The notes below the pieces were generated by a model. It worked only from the letters and a program-made list of their open reading frames with translations. It ran no database searches and had not been told where the DNA came from. From positions 9,720 through 73,719 of the forward strand of contig CAJJXG010000006.1 in NCBI GenBank assembly GCA_905197045.1: a stretch of 64,000 bases of DNA, given 5' to 3'. The stretch is from an uncultured Caryophanales bacterium. GTDB lineage: Bacteria; Bacillota_I; Bacilli_A; RFN20; CAG-826. Of this stretch, positions 63,150 through 64,000 are shown piece by piece. Both the position numbers and the translations under genes were made by a program. The stretch's first letter is position 1. The number at the start of each line of letters is the position of its first letter.

Positions 63150-63929
63150 GTGATAATCAATTTAAAGATGAACTATTATTATTTTTCAATTTTACTTGCT
63201 CTTATTGTTGTTACCTTTATTGCTTTTGTATCGCTATTTAAAAGTGAAAAAGGTGTTGTTATTTTGCTAGGTTTAATTTCTTCTATTCTTTTAGTTTGGA
63301 AAATAATTGAGTTTACTTATTATGGATTAACTCATACTGGAACTTATCCAATTGAAATCTCTCACATTAGTTATTTTGTTTTTAGTGTAATTATTTTAAG
63401 TGGAGTAAAATCACTATATTTTACCGCGGGCATTTTTGCTTTTATTAGTGGATGTGGCTATACGCTTGCTGGATTTGTTTCTCCTAAATCTATTGTTACT
63501 TCTTTAGATTTTCCGATATTTGTAATGGGAATTATTTCTCATATGCTTCTTCTTTTAGGAGGAATGTTAACTCTTTTTAAATATCAAAAATATAATATTA
63601 AAAATTTCTATTTCCCAATTATTGGCTTAATTCTTTCTTGTGTGTTAGCTTATCTTGCGCAAAATCATTACATCTATCCAGATGCAAAAGGTTTAGATAA
63701 TTTAGTAATTATAAAGCTCATAAATGGATCAATATTATCTTATTTAGGAATTAATGGAACAAACGCTTATTTAAATTGTTCAGTCACAATTTTAATTTTT
63801 ATTCTTGTAGGATCTTTAATCTTTGTCATTAATAAATTTAATAACTATCTATTTAAAAATAAACTTAACAACCATTATAGTATTGGTTTATTAGCATTAA
63901 TTAGACAAAACGAAATCTATAAAAGTTAA
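63150..63929 (+). CDS. Polytopic membrane protein, YwaF/TMEM164-like
   Basis: About 259 residues with six or seven hydrophobic helices. The pattern ...PIEISHISYF, then GYTLAGFVSPKS, FPIF and SHMLLLLGGML loosely matches the YwaF (TIGR02206)/TMEM164 integral membrane family. The annotated start may be one of several; ATG 63168 (MNYYYF) is also plausible. Function unknown. It points away from the surface operon. No terminator is visible before the window end. Confidence 0.5.
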   Translation: MIINLKMNYYYFSILLALIVVTFIAFVSLFKSEKGVVILLGLISSILLVWKIIEFTYYGLTHTGTYPIEISHISYFVFSVIILSGVKSLYFTAGIFAFISGCGYTLAGFVSPKSIVTSLDFPIFVMGIISHMLLLLGGMLTLFKYQKYNIKNFYFPIIGLILSCVLAYLAQNHYIYPDAKGLDNLVIIKLINGSILSYLGINGTNAYLNCSVTILIFILVGSLIFVINKFNNYLFKNKLNNHYSIGLLALIRQNEIYKS

Positions 63930-64000
63930 AAAAATAACCTAAATTAACGGTCTTAAACCAAAGGGTTGCTTTTTCGCTTTTTCCTACCCCTAGAATATAA

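Overview
The window is a low-GC chromosomal segment of a Firmicutes/Mollicutes-type bacterium that uses TGA as a normal stop codon (for example at the end of ppk, 47348-47350), so it is not a code-4 mycoplasma. The gene mix (two MalFG/FbpB-type ABC sugar importers, MalQ, GH13 amylases, polyphosphate enzymes, many lipoproteins, a SipW-like signal peptidase) fits an uncultured gut Bacilli lineage near Acholeplasma/Anaeroplasma/RF39. This placement is inference from gene style; no marker gene is present.

Layout. 1-5901: an ABC exporter with a fused permease and a giant Big_2 lipoprotein. 6060-8981: a DUF523/ECF-transporter pair, a streptothricin-acetyltransferase-like GNAT, an untracked 46-residue ORF with its own promoter and terminator, and two paralogous small lipoproteins. 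9031-22211: an alpha-glucan region with a six-gene malQ-malE-malF-malG-amylase-msmK operon under a perfect LacI/CcpA-type operator, then a second MalQ that has lost two catalytic acids, divergent from a cytoplasmic GH13 enzyme. 22243-29424: housekeeping genes and an accessory island (five 32-bp tandem repeats, a possible transposase remnant, a GC-rich GH172/DUF2961 gene, a DUF4143 AAA ATPase with five 23-bp upstream repeats), then a MATE pump and tRNA-Arg(ACG). 29534-37527: manA, a phosphohexomutase and an AfuABC/FbpABC-like importer, also under a LacI-type operator; its ATPase carries an insertion of about 240 residues. 37629-41676: an OmpR/PhoR-type two-component system, an SGNH hydrolase and two Nudix hydrolases. 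41841-45089: an AlbA_2/COG2865 gene flanked by about 106-bp direct repeats, facing a second DUF4143 ATPase preceded by six copies of a 15-bp repeat. 45263-48266: ppk-ppx. 48356-62699: an 11-gene, tightly overlapping minus-strand operon holding a SipW-like peptidase, a TasA/camelysin-like protein and other secreted proteins, a membrane-anchored McrB-like AAA+ ATPase with a DUF2357/McrC-like partner, an ABC-2 exporter and a beta-helix protein. 63150-63929: a polytopic membrane protein.

The best candidates for undescribed biology are (1) the surface-protein operon with its McrBC-like membrane machine, (2) the three ATPase/AlbA genes that each travel with a private repeat array of 21-23 bp period, and (3) the apparently catalytically dead MalQ paralogue. 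Functions of the novel systems are inferred from context only.
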